Notes under the pieces: model-generated
Told to the model about the DNA's origin: nothing
Seen by the model: the letters and a program-made list of their open reading frames with translations, nothing else
Database searches by the model: none
Position numbers and translations under genes: made by a program
Source: Rhizobium brockwellii
GTDB lineage: Bacteria > Pseudomonadota > Alphaproteobacteria > Rhizobiales > Rhizobiaceae
Reading direction: 5' to 3'
Length of the DNA: 64,000 nucleotides
Assembly (NCBI RefSeq): GCF_000769405.2
Contig: NZ_CP053440.1
Location: 558,001-622,000, forward strand
Part shown: in pieces, positions 52,884 to 61,404 of the stretch
Layout: each line of letters opens with the position of its first letter
How positions within the stretch are numbered: position 1 is the first letter of the stretch

Positions 52884-53657
52884 TCATGTTTGCGTTTTTG
52901 TTCCCGAAGGCCGCTCCGGCCCGTAGTATTTTTCTGAGATGCGTTTGGCTGTGTCGACGACGGCTGCGCCGAAGTTTGCCAGAGTGGCTGTGCGCGCGCG
53001 CGCCAGCGGCGCCGCGATGGTGACTGAGCCGATCGGTTGACCGGCCGGCGAAAGAATGGGAGCTCCGGTGCTGACGACGCCGACCTCGAGACCCTGGCTG
53101 CTGATCGAAAATCCGCGCGCGACCGTTTCGTCTATCATTTTGCGGACGGCGGCCGGATCGGTCACGGTGTGCTCGGTAAAAGCGTCCAGTGGCTGCAACA
53201 GGGCCGACTCGATGTAATTTTTTTCGGAGAAGGCCAGATAGGCGAGGCCCGACGCCGTAGCGTGGAAAGGCAGGCGCGTGCCGATCTCGACGATGACCCG
53301 GTGCGCGCGCGGTGAGTCCTCGACGTGGATCGTTGAAAGTGTGCTGCCGCTGAATTCGGCGAGATGAACAGTTTCCTCAGACTTTTCAGCGAGCTCCCTT
53401 ACGAAGGGGATGGCGACCCGCAGGAACGGAAAGCGCGCCTCACGAATCCGCGCCAGGCGAACCGGCGCTGAACCGATCCTGTATCTGCGCGTCTCCGGAT
53501 CCTGCTCAACGAAGCCATGCTTTTCCAATTCGACAAGCAGGCGGCGGGCCGTCGCCTTGTCGAGGTCGCAGAGACGGGCGATATCGGTCAATCCCGCTTC
53601 GTGGTTGAGTTGCGACAGGCTGTCCAGCAAGGACAGTGCTTTTCCGACGGTGCTCAT
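52884..53657 (-). CDS. IclR-family transcriptional regulator
   Basis: 257 residues. N-terminal winged helix: MSTVGKALSLLDSLSQLNHE, then AGLTDIARLCDLDKATARRL and HGFVEQDPETRRYRIGSAPV. C-terminal effector domain with GTRLPFHATASGLAYLAFSE and GVVSTGAPILSPAGQPIGSV. First gene of the leftward amine operon, and divergent from the permease/ALDH genes; a symmetrical site in between (53824-53842) is the expected operator. The ligand is probably an aromatic amine or its product. Confidence 0.9.
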   Translation of the reverse strand: MSTVGKALSLLDSLSQLNHEAGLTDIARLCDLDKATARRLLVELEKHGFVEQDPETRRYRIGSAPVRLARIREARFPFLRVAIPFVRELAEKSEETVHLAEFSGSTLSTIHVEDSPRAHRVIVEIGTRLPFHATASGLAYLAFSEKNYIESALLQPLDAFTEHTVTDPAAVRKMIDETVARGFSISSQGLEVGVVSTGAPILSPAGQPIGSVTIAAPLARARTATLANFGAAVVDTAKRISEKYYGPERPSGTKTQT

Positions 53658-53760
53658 GCGGTCTCCTCTTTTTGTCCGGTCGCCGTTCGATACCGGTCGG
53701 TGTTACGGGCACCTGTCTGGGTCATCACCGTCGATGTCCGGCCCTCCATGCCGGCCAAAC

Positions 53761-53780
53761 TACTTAACATGCGAAATAAC
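53761..53780 (+). promoter_or_regulatory. HpaR-like operator copy between iclR and the permease
   Basis: TACTTAACATGCGAAATAAC matches the hpaF palindrome at 14 of 20 positions (core TTAACATG, AAATA). It abuts TTGACAGG (53781-53788), as does the copy at 60161. A repressor bound here would touch the -35 region. Confidence 0.55.
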
Positions 53781-53823
53781 TTGACAGGTGTAGCCGTTAT
53801 TTGCAAGTCTATATTTGAAGCAG

Positions 53824-53842
53824 TGGTTCAATATATGAACCA
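53824..53842. promoter_or_regulatory. IclR operator candidate (inverted repeat)
   Basis: TGGTTCAATATATGAACCA: perfect 7-base arms TGGTTCA/TGAACCA around five A/T bases, the size and symmetry expected for an IclR-family dimer site. It lies 167 bases upstream of iclR and 138 upstream of the permease. The remaining divergent region shows no gene. Confidence 0.65.
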
Positions 53843-53979
53843 TATGCGCTGACCTGCGCGCGGCCAAGAGCAAAAGAAAAAACGCGGCAGATTAGTCCGG
53901 TTCGAAATGACGGCGGTTTGGGAGGATGCGTTTTCCCGGAGCGCAATCGGATAGTTGCAACAAGGGGAACTTGAGCAAA

Positions 53980-55431
53980 ATGGACAATCAATTCTCAACA
54001 GGCGCAGATGAAAACCAGCTGCGCAAGAACAGTCTCGGCGTCGGCGCCGTGACATTTCTGGTGGTTTCGGCCGCAGCGCCGCTGACGGCGGTCGCCGGCG
54101 GTGTGCCTCTGTCGATGATGCTCGGCAATGGGCCGGGCATCCCGCTGACCTTTCTGCTGGTTACGGCGATCCTCGTACTGTTTGCGGTCGGCTACGTCGC
54201 CATGGCGCGCCACATCCGCAATGCCGGTGCCTTTTATGCGTATACCGCGCAGGGTCTCGGCGGCATGATGGGCGGTGCAGCCGCCCTCATCGCCATCCTT
54301 GCCTACAATGCCATGCAGATTGGCGTTTTCGGTCTCTTCGGTGCGGCAACCGCAGGGTTCTTCGCGGGCATCGGCCTTGAATTGCCATGGTGGGTCTGGA
54401 CCTATATCGGCATCGCCGTCGTCGCGGTCTTCGGCTATCGGCGCGTTGATCTGTCGGCCAAGATATTGACGGTCCTCGTCATTCTTGAATATGTCGTCGT
54501 GCTGGTCATCGACGCCGCTATCTTGCTCAAGGGCGGTGACAGCGGCATCTCGGCCGTACCCTTCACGCCCGCCGCCTTCATGAGCGGAACGCCGGCAATC
54601 GGCATTCTCTTCTGCTTTGCAGCGTTCATCGGCTTCGAAGCCACCACGATATACAGCGAGGAAGCCCGCGAGCCGCACAAGACCGTGCCGCGCGCGACCT
54701 ATATCTCTGTCCTTATTATCGGCCTCTTCTACATGCTCACCTCATGGCTGATGGTCAACGGCGCCGGCGCCGACAAGCTCGTTCCCGAACTGCAGGGCCT
54801 GGCCGATCCTACGACCTTCCTCTTCGGGCTTGCCGAACGCTATGTCGGTCACTGGATCGTCCCGGTCATGAACGTACTCTTCATCACCAGCCTGTTTGCC
54901 GGCGTGCTCGCCTTCCACAATGGCGTTGCCCGCTACATGTATGTCGCCGGCCGCGAAGGTCTGCTGCCGAAGTCTGTTGGTGTCACCCACCCTGTCTTCC
55001 AGAGCCCGCATGTCGGTTCGGTGATCCAGACGATTGTCGCCGCTCTCGTCATCGCGCTCTTCGCCTTTACGGGGCAGGATCCCGTGCTTGCCCTCTTTTC
55101 GTGGCTCACCAATGTCGGCACGCTTGCCATCATTCTGCTGATGGCCTTCACCGCATTCGCCATCGTCGCCTTCTTCAGCCGCAATCCTGGCCTTGAGGGC
55201 AACGTTCTGGTGACCAAGATCTTGCCGGTGATCACCGGCATCATCCTGCTGGGACTAGTCTACTATATCACGGTGAATTTCGGCGCGATCGCCGGCGCAA
55301 GCGGTGTGCTCGCCGTGCTTCTGCCGGGGCTGGTGGTGATTGCCGCCATTGTCGGCTTGATGGCAGCTGCCCGTCTGAAGTCGGAAGATGCTGCCGGTTT
55401 TGCCCGGCTCGGCGCCGGACAGGAAGCCTGA
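53980..55431 (+). CDS. APC-family amino acid/amine permease
   Basis: 483 residues from ATG 53980 with AAGGGG upstream. About 12 membrane segments. Opening NSLGVGAVTFLVVSAAAPLT, then VAGGVPLSMMLGNGPGIPLT, and the conserved GFEATTIYSEEAREPHKTVP in the cytoplasmic loop are typical of the APC superfamily (YfnA/amine-permease branch). It probably brings an aromatic amine, amino alcohol or amino acid into the cell for the operon. A hairpin separates it from the aldehyde dehydrogenase. Confidence 0.88.
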   Translation: MDNQFSTGADENQLRKNSLGVGAVTFLVVSAAAPLTAVAGGVPLSMMLGNGPGIPLTFLLVTAILVLFAVGYVAMARHIRNAGAFYAYTAQGLGGMMGGAAALIAILAYNAMQIGVFGLFGAATAGFFAGIGLELPWWVWTYIGIAVVAVFGYRRVDLSAKILTVLVILEYVVVLVIDAAILLKGGDSGISAVPFTPAAFMSGTPAIGILFCFAAFIGFEATTIYSEEAREPHKTVPRATYISVLIIGLFYMLTSWLMVNGAGADKLVPELQGLADPTTFLFGLAERYVGHWIVPVMNVLFITSLFAGVLAFHNGVARYMYVAGREGLLPKSVGVTHPVFQSPHVGSVIQTIVAALVIALFAFTGQDPVLALFSWLTNVGTLAIILLMAFTAFAIVAFFSRNPGLEGNVLVTKILPVITGIILLGLVYYITVNFGAIAGASGVLAVLLPGLVVIAAIVGLMAAARLKSEDAAGFARLGAGQEA

Positions 55432-55445
55432 CATAAATGGATCAT

Positions 55446-55469
55446 GATGGCGGACGCCGGTCCGCCATC
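55446..55469 (+). terminator. hairpin between permease and aldehyde dehydrogenase genes
   Basis: GATGGCGGAC pairs perfectly with GTCCGCCATC around GCCG (10-base stem). CTCTTTCGTG follows instead of a pure T-run, so it may reduce read-through rather than stop it. Confidence 0.45.
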
Positions 55470-55489
55470 TCTTTCGTGAGGAGATTGAG

Positions 55490-56968
55490 ATGCAGGACAA
55501 GATCGACCGCCTCCGCTCGAGCGTCGTCTCGCCGCAATCGCTGTTCATTGGCGGCGAGTGGCGTACACCTTTAAGCGGCGCGACAATGGATGTCATCTCG
55601 CCGATCGACGGATCGAAATTGACGACTATCGGCGATGCCGGGGCGGCGGATGTCGATCTCGCCGTTAGGGCTGCGCGCGCCGCTTTCGAGAAGGGAGCGT
55701 GGTCGAAGGCAGCTCCCGGCGAGCGCAAGAAAATCCTGTTCCGGATCGCCGAACTGATCGAGCGTGACGCGCTGGAAATGGCGGTTCTCGGCGTGCGCGA
55801 CAACGGTACGGAAATCAGTATGGCCCTGAAAGCCGAGCCCGGCAGCGCCGCCGCCACCTTCCGCTATTACGCCGAAGCCCTCGACAAGGTCTACGGCGAA
55901 ATTGCACCCACCTCCGAAAGCGTTCTCGGCCTCATTCACCGCGAGCCCGTCGGCGTCGTCGCCGCTATCGTGCCGTGGAATTTCCCGATGATGATCGGCG
56001 CCTGGAAGATCGCGCCGGCGCTGGCAGCCGGCAACTCGGTGGTGCTGAAGCCCGCCGAAGGCGCATCGCTCAGCCTTCTGAAACTGGCGGCGCTGTGTGC
56101 TGAAGCCGGCTTGCCGGAGGGAGTGCTCAATGTTGTCACCGGCCGCGGCACGGTCGCCGGCGAGGCGATCGGCCTGCATGGCGATATCGATGTTCTCGTT
56201 TTCACCGGCTCCGGCAGCGTCGGCCGCCGGCTGCTCGAATATTCGGCGCGCTCCAACCTGAAGCGGGTCTATCTCGAACTGGGCGGCAAATCGCCCAACA
56301 TCGTCTTCGCCGATGCGCCGGACCTCGAACAGGCCGCCAAGGTCTCGGCATTCGGCATCTTCAGAAACTCGGGACAGGTCTGCGTTGCCGGGTCGAGACT
56401 CCTGGTCGAGCGGTCGATCCACGAAGCCTTCGCAGAACGGATTTCAGCTATTGCCGGGAGGATAAAGGTTGGTGATCCGCTGTTGCTCTCGACGGACTCC
56501 GGCGCCATCTCCAGCGAGATACAGCTCGAGAAGGACCTCGGTTTCGCTGATCAGGCGTTGTCCGAAGGTGCAAGACTGAGAACCGGCGGCGGGCGCATTC
56601 TTCAAGACACCGGCGGGTTCTACATGCAGCCAACCGTGTTCGAGGTGACGCCGCAGATGACGCTGGCCAAAGAGGAGGTTTTCGGGCCGATCCTCTCCAT
56701 CATTCCCTTCGATGACGAGACGGATGCGCTTAACATTGCCAATGCCACACCCTATGGCCTCGCTTCAGCCGTGTGGACCAGCAACCTGTCTCGCGCCCAT
56801 CGCATGGTGCAGGGGGTCAAGGCCGGCGTCGTCCACGTCAATACCTATGGCGGCGCCGACAACACCGTGCCGCTCGGCGGCATCCGCCAGTCGGGCAACG
56901 GCCACGACAAGTCGCTACACGCCATGGATAAGTATCACAATCTGAAGACGGCGTGGATCCAGCTCTAG
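55490..56968 (+). CDS. NAD(P)-dependent aldehyde dehydrogenase, PuuC/phenylacetaldehyde-type
   Basis: 492 residues from ATG 55490 with GAGGAG upstream. Catalytic Cys in RNSGQVCVAGSRLLVE (about 297), Glu in YLELGGKSPNIVFA, Rossmann segment IVPWNFPMMIGAWKIAPALA. Near relatives are gamma-glutamyl-aminobutyraldehyde and phenylacetaldehyde dehydrogenases. Placed with the amine permease and opposite the aminotransferase/phospho-lyase operon, it likely oxidises the resulting aldehyde (e.g. 4-hydroxyphenylacetaldehyde) to the acid used by HpaB. Confidence 0.88.
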   Translation: MQDKIDRLRSSVVSPQSLFIGGEWRTPLSGATMDVISPIDGSKLTTIGDAGAADVDLAVRAARAAFEKGAWSKAAPGERKKILFRIAELIERDALEMAVLGVRDNGTEISMALKAEPGSAAATFRYYAEALDKVYGEIAPTSESVLGLIHREPVGVVAAIVPWNFPMMIGAWKIAPALAAGNSVVLKPAEGASLSLLKLAALCAEAGLPEGVLNVVTGRGTVAGEAIGLHGDIDVLVFTGSGSVGRRLLEYSARSNLKRVYLELGGKSPNIVFADAPDLEQAAKVSAFGIFRNSGQVCVAGSRLLVERSIHEAFAERISAIAGRIKVGDPLLLSTDSGAISSEIQLEKDLGFADQALSEGARLRTGGGRILQDTGGFYMQPTVFEVTPQMTLAKEEVFGPILSIIPFDDETDALNIANATPYGLASAVWTSNLSRAHRMVQGVKAGVVHVNTYGGADNTVPLGGIRQSGNGHDKSLHAMDKYHNLKTAWIQL

Positions 56969-57050
56969 CTTAGTCGAACACTTTGCTGAGAGCAGGGGTC
57001 GCAGTTGAAATTTGGGACGCATCTGAAGTTAAAGCTTCCGCGCGCAGCCC

Positions 57051-57085
57051 ATTCGCTGTCAGCAGCAACGCGGCTGACAGCGAAT
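57051..57085. terminator. 13-base perfect inverted repeat between convergent genes
   Basis: ATTCGCTGTCAGC (57051-57063) and GCTGACAGCGAAT (57073-57085) flank AGCAACGCG. It is placed between the aldehyde dehydrogenase (plus) and hpaC (minus; stop at 57090), so a bidirectional terminator or mRNA end is likely even without a T-run. Confidence 0.6.
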
Positions 57086-57089
57086 ACCT

Positions 57090-57602
57090 TCAACCTCCGA
57101 AGCTGCCAATTTGCGTCGGGACATGAACGTAATTCCGGTCAAAATACAGTAACGCATTGCCATCGGGGCGGGATCGGATGCCGGCGATCCGCCCGATGAA
57201 AATGTGATGGCTGCCGACAAGTCTTGCCTCAGACAGCTCGCAATCAAATGAGACGATCGCATCCGCGAGAGCATCCGTACCTGAAGGCATTGCGACCCAA
57301 TCCGCAGAGGCGTAACGCGCCTCCATATCGGCGGTTGCTCCGGCGAATTTCCCGGCTAGCTCTCTGTGGTCGTGACTTAATACGTTCACGCAAAACCGGT
57401 GGTTTTCCAGAAACAGTGCAGTTTGGGCGGATCGGCTATTCATGCAGACGAGCAGCGTCGGCGGCTCATCCGTGACGCTGCACATGGCCGTGGCGGTGAA
57501 CCCGCCGCGACCGGCGGGACCATTGGTGGTGATGACGTTGACCGGCGCGCAAACGCGCGCCATGGCGTTGCGGAACTCGGTTTTGGAAAAGGCCTCCTCC
57601 AT
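57090..57602 (-). CDS. hpaC: 4-hydroxyphenylacetate 3-monooxygenase reductase
   Basis: 170 residues. Flavin reductase domain: FRNAMARVCAPVNVITTNGP, then GRGGFTATAMCSVTDEPPTL, LFLENHRFCVNVLSHDHREL and the end DRNYVHVP. It reduces FAD (or FMN) with NAD(P)H and passes it, freely diffusing, to HpaB. Starts 10 bases after hpaB on the same strand. Confidence 0.92.
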   Translation of the reverse strand: MEEAFSKTEFRNAMARVCAPVNVITTNGPAGRGGFTATAMCSVTDEPPTLLVCMNSRSAQTALFLENHRFCVNVLSHDHRELAGKFAGATADMEARYASADWVAMPSGTDALADAIVSFDCELSEARLVGSHHIFIGRIAGIRSRPDGNALLYFDRNYVHVPTQIGSFGG

Positions 57603-57611
57603 GGTCGCCTC

Positions 57612-59174
57612 CTATTCAGCAGCGGACTTGAACTGGTCTGCATTGCCGATCGGCGGCAACCAGGTATCGCCGGTCCAGCCGTTCTCGTCGTAGTCGCTCA
57701 TGCAGGTATCGACCAAGGCCTCCATTTCGCGCAACCGTCCGCCACGCTCGGCCCCCTTCAGCACCTGAAGCCGGACTTCTTCCGGCGCTCCGGCATAGTT
57801 CAATTCGTAGAGCGCATGCCGTCCGCCGAACTCGGTTCCGGTTGCGTCCCACAACAGCTTCATGATCTTGATGCGTTCGATATGGCCCATGTCGTTGGAG
57901 CCGCGCACATACTGGCCGAGATAGCGGTCGATCTCCGGATTGCCGAAATCCTTGGCCGAGGACGGCAAATAGATCAATCCCGAGGCGACGACCTTGCGGA
58001 CTGTCTCGATGACGCGAGGATAGGCTTCCGACATGAAAGTGCGATAGGCGAGAGCCGCTTCCAGGTTGGGCAGCACTGCGCCGTTCGCCCAGGGGATCGG
58101 ATTGTAGGCCATGGCGTTGGAGAAGCTCCAGAACATATGGCGCAACGCGATGGCTTCACCAAGTGCGGCCTGATTGCCGCGAAAGGCATCGCCGCCGGTC
58201 GCCCGCAAAGCCTTGGCGAGCAGACCCGCCAGGAAGTCGAGTTTGACGGCGAAACGCGTGCAACCCTGGAAGCAGTAGCCGTGCATGAAGCCGGAAGCGG
58301 GATGGAAGGACAGGATCTTCGGCGCATCGCGCAGGACCAGCACGTCCTCCCAGGGGATGAAGACGTTGTCCAGAACCAGGATGGCATCGTTCTCATCGAA
58401 GCGGGAAGAGAGCGGGTAGTCGAACGGCGTGCCGACACGATTTGCCGTTTCCTCATAGGAGACGCGGCAGAACATCTTGATGCCGGGCGCATTCATCGGG
58501 ACGATGAACATCACCGACAGCGACGGGTCTTCCGTGACCGTCGCCGAGCTCTGTGCCAGGAAATTGTAGTGCGTCAGAGCAGAGGACGTCGCCACCACCT
58601 TGGCGCCCGAGACGTAGATGCCGGCGTCGGTTTCCTTGGTGATATGAACGAATACGTCTTTTACGGCATCCGCCGGCTTGTGGCGGTCGATCGGTGGGTT
58701 CACGATCGCGTGGTTCATGAAGAGAGCCGCTTCCTGGGCACGCTTGTGCCAGGCGAGTGCGTTGTCCTTGAAGGGACCGTACCAGTCGGCATTGGCGCCC
58801 AGCGTATTCATCAATGCTGCTTTGTAGTCGGCGGTTCGGCCCATCCATCCATAGGACATGCGGGCCCAGTCGGCGATCGCACCCTGTTGAGCGACGAGAT
58901 CGGCGGAGGACTTTGCAACACGGAAATATTTGTGGGTGTAGCCCCCAGAGCCGGTGTCGGTGGGCGATGTCAACCGTTCCTTGGTCTTTTCCGCATGTAG
59001 CGCATCGTAAAGCCTGGCGAGCGAGCGGGCGGAATTGCGCATCGAGGGATGCACGGTCACGTCCTTGACACGCTCACCATTGATGTACACCTCCCGCCCG
59101 TCACGCAGGGATGCCAGATATTCCTCACCGGTGAAGGGCCGCTTGGTATCGGCCCGGAAATCTTCTGATCGCAT
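57612..59174 (-). CDS. hpaB: 4-hydroxyphenylacetate 3-monooxygenase oxygenase
   Basis: 520 residues from ATG 59174, identical in length to E. coli HpaB; the longer frame to 59249 is rejected. HpaB family marks: RPFTGEEYLASLRDGREVYI, HAIVNPPIDRHK, KETDAGIYVSGAKVVATSSA, ENDAILVLDNVFIPWEDVLV and RGSNDMGHIERIKIMKLLWD. FADH2-dependent ortho-hydroxylation of 4-hydroxyphenylacetate to homoprotocatechuate. Divergent from the AraC regulator HpaA (98 bases between). Confidence 0.95.
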   Translation of the reverse strand: MRSEDFRADTKRPFTGEEYLASLRDGREVYINGERVKDVTVHPSMRNSARSLARLYDALHAEKTKERLTSPTDTGSGGYTHKYFRVAKSSADLVAQQGAIADWARMSYGWMGRTADYKAALMNTLGANADWYGPFKDNALAWHKRAQEAALFMNHAIVNPPIDRHKPADAVKDVFVHITKETDAGIYVSGAKVVATSSALTHYNFLAQSSATVTEDPSLSVMFIVPMNAPGIKMFCRVSYEETANRVGTPFDYPLSSRFDENDAILVLDNVFIPWEDVLVLRDAPKILSFHPASGFMHGYCFQGCTRFAVKLDFLAGLLAKALRATGGDAFRGNQAALGEAIALRHMFWSFSNAMAYNPIPWANGAVLPNLEAALAYRTFMSEAYPRVIETVRKVVASGLIYLPSSAKDFGNPEIDRYLGQYVRGSNDMGHIERIKIMKLLWDATGTEFGGRHALYELNYAGAPEEVRLQVLKGAERGGRLREMEALVDTCMSDYDENGWTGDTWLPPIGNADQFKSAAE

Positions 59175-59272
59175 GTCGTCCTCCCTTGATGTGAGACAAA
59201 TGCTAGTCCTTGCGTTCGCCTCCCACCATGGACAGAATAGGGAAATCACTTGTACTTTTTACGGCGGCCAGC

Positions 59273-60163
59273 ATGAACGACATCGTCCCAAGTTTCTTTG
59301 TCTACGGCGAACCGGATCGCCCTTTGGAGATCGGGTTTCTTCATGTCGAAACGGTGATGGCGCGCGCAAATCTCCATTTCGGCCAGGTTCGAGCCCATAA
59401 GCATGATCGGATGATGCAGGTCACTTTCTGGACCAGCGGCAACGGATCCTATTTCATAGAAGATCAACGTTTGGACTTTTTGGCACCTGCCGTCAGCTTT
59501 GTGCCGAGCGGCGTCATCCACGGCTTCAACGTCGATCCGCTTGTTTCAGACGCGGTCGTCGTGTCGATCGCAGACAGTCTGCTGCCGTCGATCGCCGGTC
59601 AGACAACGCTGCCGCTGGATCGCCCGGTGATGGTGACGGGGCAGGGCGCGGAAGCGTTCTGGGAGAGGCTTCGGCGGACCATGCAACTAATTCTGGAGGA
59701 GTACTCCGAGGGGAGAGGCCAGGCCGATACGATCCTTTCACCATTGGTTGCCGCCATGCTGACCCAGATCGGACGCCTGGCGTCCGACGCGCCGATGCTG
59801 GCACAATCGCCACAACGCCTGCTTGCTGGTGACCTTCGACGGCTGATCGACCGGCATTTTCGTGAGAACTGGCCCGTTGCGCGCTACGTTTCGAGCCTCG
59901 GCACCACGCCGCATCTTCTTGCCAAGGCCGGGCACATGGCTTTCGGCCAGGGCGTCAAGGACATGATCGCCGAGCGCCGCCTGCTCGAGGCCAAACGGCT
60001 GTTGCTTTTCACCATCCGATCGCTCGAGGACATAGCTTACGAGGTGGGCTTGAAGGATGCCGCTTATTTTTCGCGCTTTTTCCGCGCGCAGACCGGTATG
60101 CCGCCCAGTGAATGGCGGCGGCAAAACATAGCTGGTGAGAGGAGTCGGGATAACGGCTTCTAG
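59273..60163 (+). CDS. hpaA: 4-hydroxyphenylacetate activator, AraC family
   Basis: 296 residues from ATG 59273, the length of E. coli HpaA; starts at 59228 or 59210 would add residues. N-terminal cupin with GQVRAHKHDRMMQVTFW (HxHD, as HRHDQ in HpaA). DNA-binding end: YVSSLGTTPHLLAKAGHMAF and RSLEDIAYEVGLKDAAYFSR, ending PSEWRRQ. It activates hpaBC in the presence of 4-hydroxyphenylacetate. The stop codon lies inside an HpaR-like site. Confidence 0.85.
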   Translation: MNDIVPSFFVYGEPDRPLEIGFLHVETVMARANLHFGQVRAHKHDRMMQVTFWTSGNGSYFIEDQRLDFLAPAVSFVPSGVIHGFNVDPLVSDAVVVSIADSLLPSIAGQTTLPLDRPVMVTGQGAEAFWERLRRTMQLILEEYSEGRGQADTILSPLVAAMLTQIGRLASDAPMLAQSPQRLLAGDLRRLIDRHFRENWPVARYVSSLGTTPHLLAKAGHMAFGQGVKDMIAERRLLEAKRLLLFTIRSLEDIAYEVGLKDAAYFSRFFRAQTGMPPSEWRRQNIAGERSRDNGF

Positions 60164-60180
60164 TTAACATGTGAAATATA
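60161..60180 (+). promoter_or_regulatory. HpaR-like operator copy before the feaR-like gene
   Basis: TAGTTAACATGTGAAATATA matches the hpaF palindrome at 16 of 20 positions and the 53761 copy closely. It abuts TTGACAGG (60181-60188). The first three bases are the hpaA stop codon. It suggests HpaR control over the feaR-like gene, ALDH and GMC oxidase. Confidence 0.6.
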
Positions 60181-60306
60181 TTGACAGGGCGATCGATCTT
60201 CGCCACTCTTTCAGTTTACCGGTCTCAGGTGTTGCCGCCTTTTTGCGCTTGTGGGAGAGTCGCGCGAGACGGACATGTCGTTGACTGACACTGTTGGGAG
60301 GCAGAG

Positions 60307-61278
60307 TTGGAGCTCTTGAACAATCAGGCCCTGATGCAACACGCATGGGCAACCGTTCCCTATGATCAATGGACCAGTGATCTCCAATCGATCTGCGGCA
60401 ACTTCAATCCGAAAGCAATGGAGAGCGGCAAGGCCGTAACGGGGGCAGCCCGGCGTATCGATGTCTGCGGTATGGAGTTCGCCCATGTTTCCAATGATCT
60501 CGATCGCGTCCATCGAGATTGGGATGACATTCGCCGAGACGCCAACGAACACCTTTTTCTCATCATGCAACTCGAAGGGTCCTGTGGTCTCGAGCACGTC
60601 GGCCTCCAGGCAGTCCTGGATGTCGGTGATTGCATTCTCGTCGACTCGACCCGGCCGACGACATTCCATTTCGGCGGGCAGTTCAGCAATCATCTGTCGC
60701 TGCATTTGCCACGCCAGATCATGTATGCCGAAAGCCCGATTGATTTCGACATTGCCCGCAAACTCGAGGCCCTTGACCCGATGGCAATGATGCTGCGTGC
60801 GCTGGTGGCGAAGATCATGTCCAATTCGGCATCGGATGCCGCGTCCGCCAATCTGCGGTACCTGATGTTCAATGCGACGCGACAGGCCTTCGTCTCAAAC
60901 GGCGACGCCATGTCCGCTCTCAACGACAGCGCTTCGCGGCGGCTGGAAATGGTCGACATACTGATCGACCGACACCTGACCGAGAGCGATCTCAGCGCCA
61001 AGTGGCTGGCGACACGGATCGGGGTATCCATCCGCACGTTGCAGCAGGATTTTCAAGGTATCGGCATGACCTGCACCACGGTCATCCGCGACAAGCGTTT
61101 GCGCCTCGTGCGTGAAAAGATTGCGCAGATCAAAGATCAAAGAAGCCCAAGGACGATCGCGGAAGTCGCCTATTCGGCCGGCTTCAATGATATTTCCTAT
61201 TTCAATCGCAGCTTCAAGGATCTGTTCGACTGCGCGCCGACCGATCTGCTCAGGCCGGTGACATCAACCGCACAATAG
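60307..61278 (+). CDS. feaR: FeaR-like AraC-family activator
   Basis: 323 residues from TTG 60307, which has GGGAGG five bases upstream; ATG 60334 (314 residues) lacks a ribosome site. The N-terminal half follows E. coli FeaR: YDQWTSDLQSICGNFNPKAM, then LFLIMQLEGSCGLEH and DCILVDSTRPTTFHFGG. C-terminal HTHs: LSAKWLATRIGVSIRTLQQD and RTIAEVAYSAGFNDISYFNR. FeaR activates phenylethylamine/tyramine oxidation genes, which fits the downstream dehydrogenases. Confidence 0.8.
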   Translation: MELLNNQALMQHAWATVPYDQWTSDLQSICGNFNPKAMESGKAVTGAARRIDVCGMEFAHVSNDLDRVHRDWDDIRRDANEHLFLIMQLEGSCGLEHVGLQAVLDVGDCILVDSTRPTTFHFGGQFSNHLSLHLPRQIMYAESPIDFDIARKLEALDPMAMMLRALVAKIMSNSASDAASANLRYLMFNATRQAFVSNGDAMSALNDSASRRLEMVDILIDRHLTESDLSAKWLATRIGVSIRTLQQDFQGIGMTCTTVIRDKRLRLVREKIAQIKDQRSPRTIAEVAYSAGFNDISYFNRSFKDLFDCAPTDLLRPVTSTAQ

Positions 61279-61404
61279 TGCGGTTTGAATAGTTGATGAG
61301 CCGACGGCCTGTTGCGTTTCAGACCAAGTCGCGGCGCGCTCCTGCCCAAGACGGCTTTCTTTTGCCCCGTCATACTCCTTCCAAAGCTCAGGGAGGAGCC
61401 AATC

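Noticed and set aside
57399..59000. A 533-codon open frame on the plus strand
   Set aside because: Antisense to hpaC and hpaB, whose proteins match in length and motifs. No ribosome site or domain.
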